DNA of 5,887 nt from Paratractidigestivibacter sp963658035 (GTDB lineage Bacteria; Actinomycetota; Coriobacteriia; Coriobacteriales; Atopobiaceae), in NCBI GenBank assembly GCA_963658035.1, contig CAVKOL010000145.1:1-5887 (forward strand), in the 5' to 3' direction. Positions 5,821-5,887 of this stretch are shown piece after piece. The notes under the pieces were generated by a model, which was not told where the DNA came from, searched no databases, and saw only the letters and a program-made list of their open reading frames with translations. Position numbers and translations under genes: made by a program. The first letter of the stretch is position 1, and the number at the start of each line of letters is the position of its first letter.

Positions 5821-5887
5821 ATGAGCGAGATAAACGCAAAGCAGCTCAGCGACCAAGAAATCGAGCATGTCACCGGTGGCGAGACGG
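5821..5887 (+). CDS. Start of a small gene with a double-glycine leader (truncated by window end)
   Basis: Only 22 codons are inside the window. The N-terminus, MSE followed by QLSDQEIEHVTGG, is a canonical double-glycine leader: L9, I14, V17 and G19-G20 fall at -12, -7, -4 and -2/-1. Such leaders are removed by the C39 peptidase domain of ABC exporters and are found on class II bacteriocins, signalling peptides and some modified-peptide precursors. The same layout, including MSE at the start and VTGG at the cleavage point, occurs in the zinc-ribbon protein at 4229-4519. The sequence after GG is cut off, so the product could be a bacteriocin-like peptide or another zinc-ribbon relative. The start is fixed by the ribosome binding site at 5804-5812. 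The gene is divergent from the radical SAM gene. Confidence 0.75.
   Translation, partial: MSEINAKQLSDQEIEHVTGGET

Overview
The window is G+C-rich with strong AGGAGG-type ribosome binding sites. It carries small genes with double-glycine leader motifs beside a restriction locus. This is compatible with a gut actinobacterium of the Coriobacteriia (Collinsella-like). That placement is an inference from composition and gene style, not from a marker gene.

Positions 1-4001 (+ strand) are the 3' part of a type I restriction-modification operon. It holds the end of a specificity subunit gene (hsdS) and, three bases after its stop, a complete 1023-codon hsdR motor/nuclease gene. hsdM is not in the window and would be expected upstream. 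The hsdS frame as it stands carries only one target recognition domain (TRD), flanked by two conserved coiled-coil regions. Coding-like sequence continues upstream of every available start codon. The first ~50 bases suggest that the other half of hsdS is separated by a frameshift (a C6 tract at 48-53) or was rearranged away.

Positions 4002-4228 are intergenic, between convergent genes. They hold a 78-bp element with perfect 16-bp inverted ends (repeat copy 1) and a G+C-rich hairpin that probably ends the minus-strand unit.

Positions 4229-5530 (- strand) hold two genes. A radical SAM enzyme (294 aa) with its own well-formed promoter lies upstream. A 96-aa protein lies downstream, joining a canonical double-glycine leader (L-12, L-7, V-4, GG) to a four-cysteine zinc ribbon. 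They may be co-transcribed.

Positions 5531-5820 are the divergent intergenic region, with the radical SAM promoter, a possible degenerate repeat remnant and repeat copy 2 (about 86% identical to copy 1, same orientation). A perfect Shine-Dalgarno then precedes a truncated + strand gene at 5821, whose first 20 residues are again a canonical double-glycine leader. The radical SAM/zinc-ribbon pair is therefore bracketed by two direct copies of the palindrome-ended repeat and lies next to a second leader-bearing gene. This cassette is the least explained part of the window. Whether it is a ribosomal peptide system, a secreted zinc-ribbon system or unrelated neighbours cannot be settled here, because no C39-peptidase transporter or immunity gene is visible.
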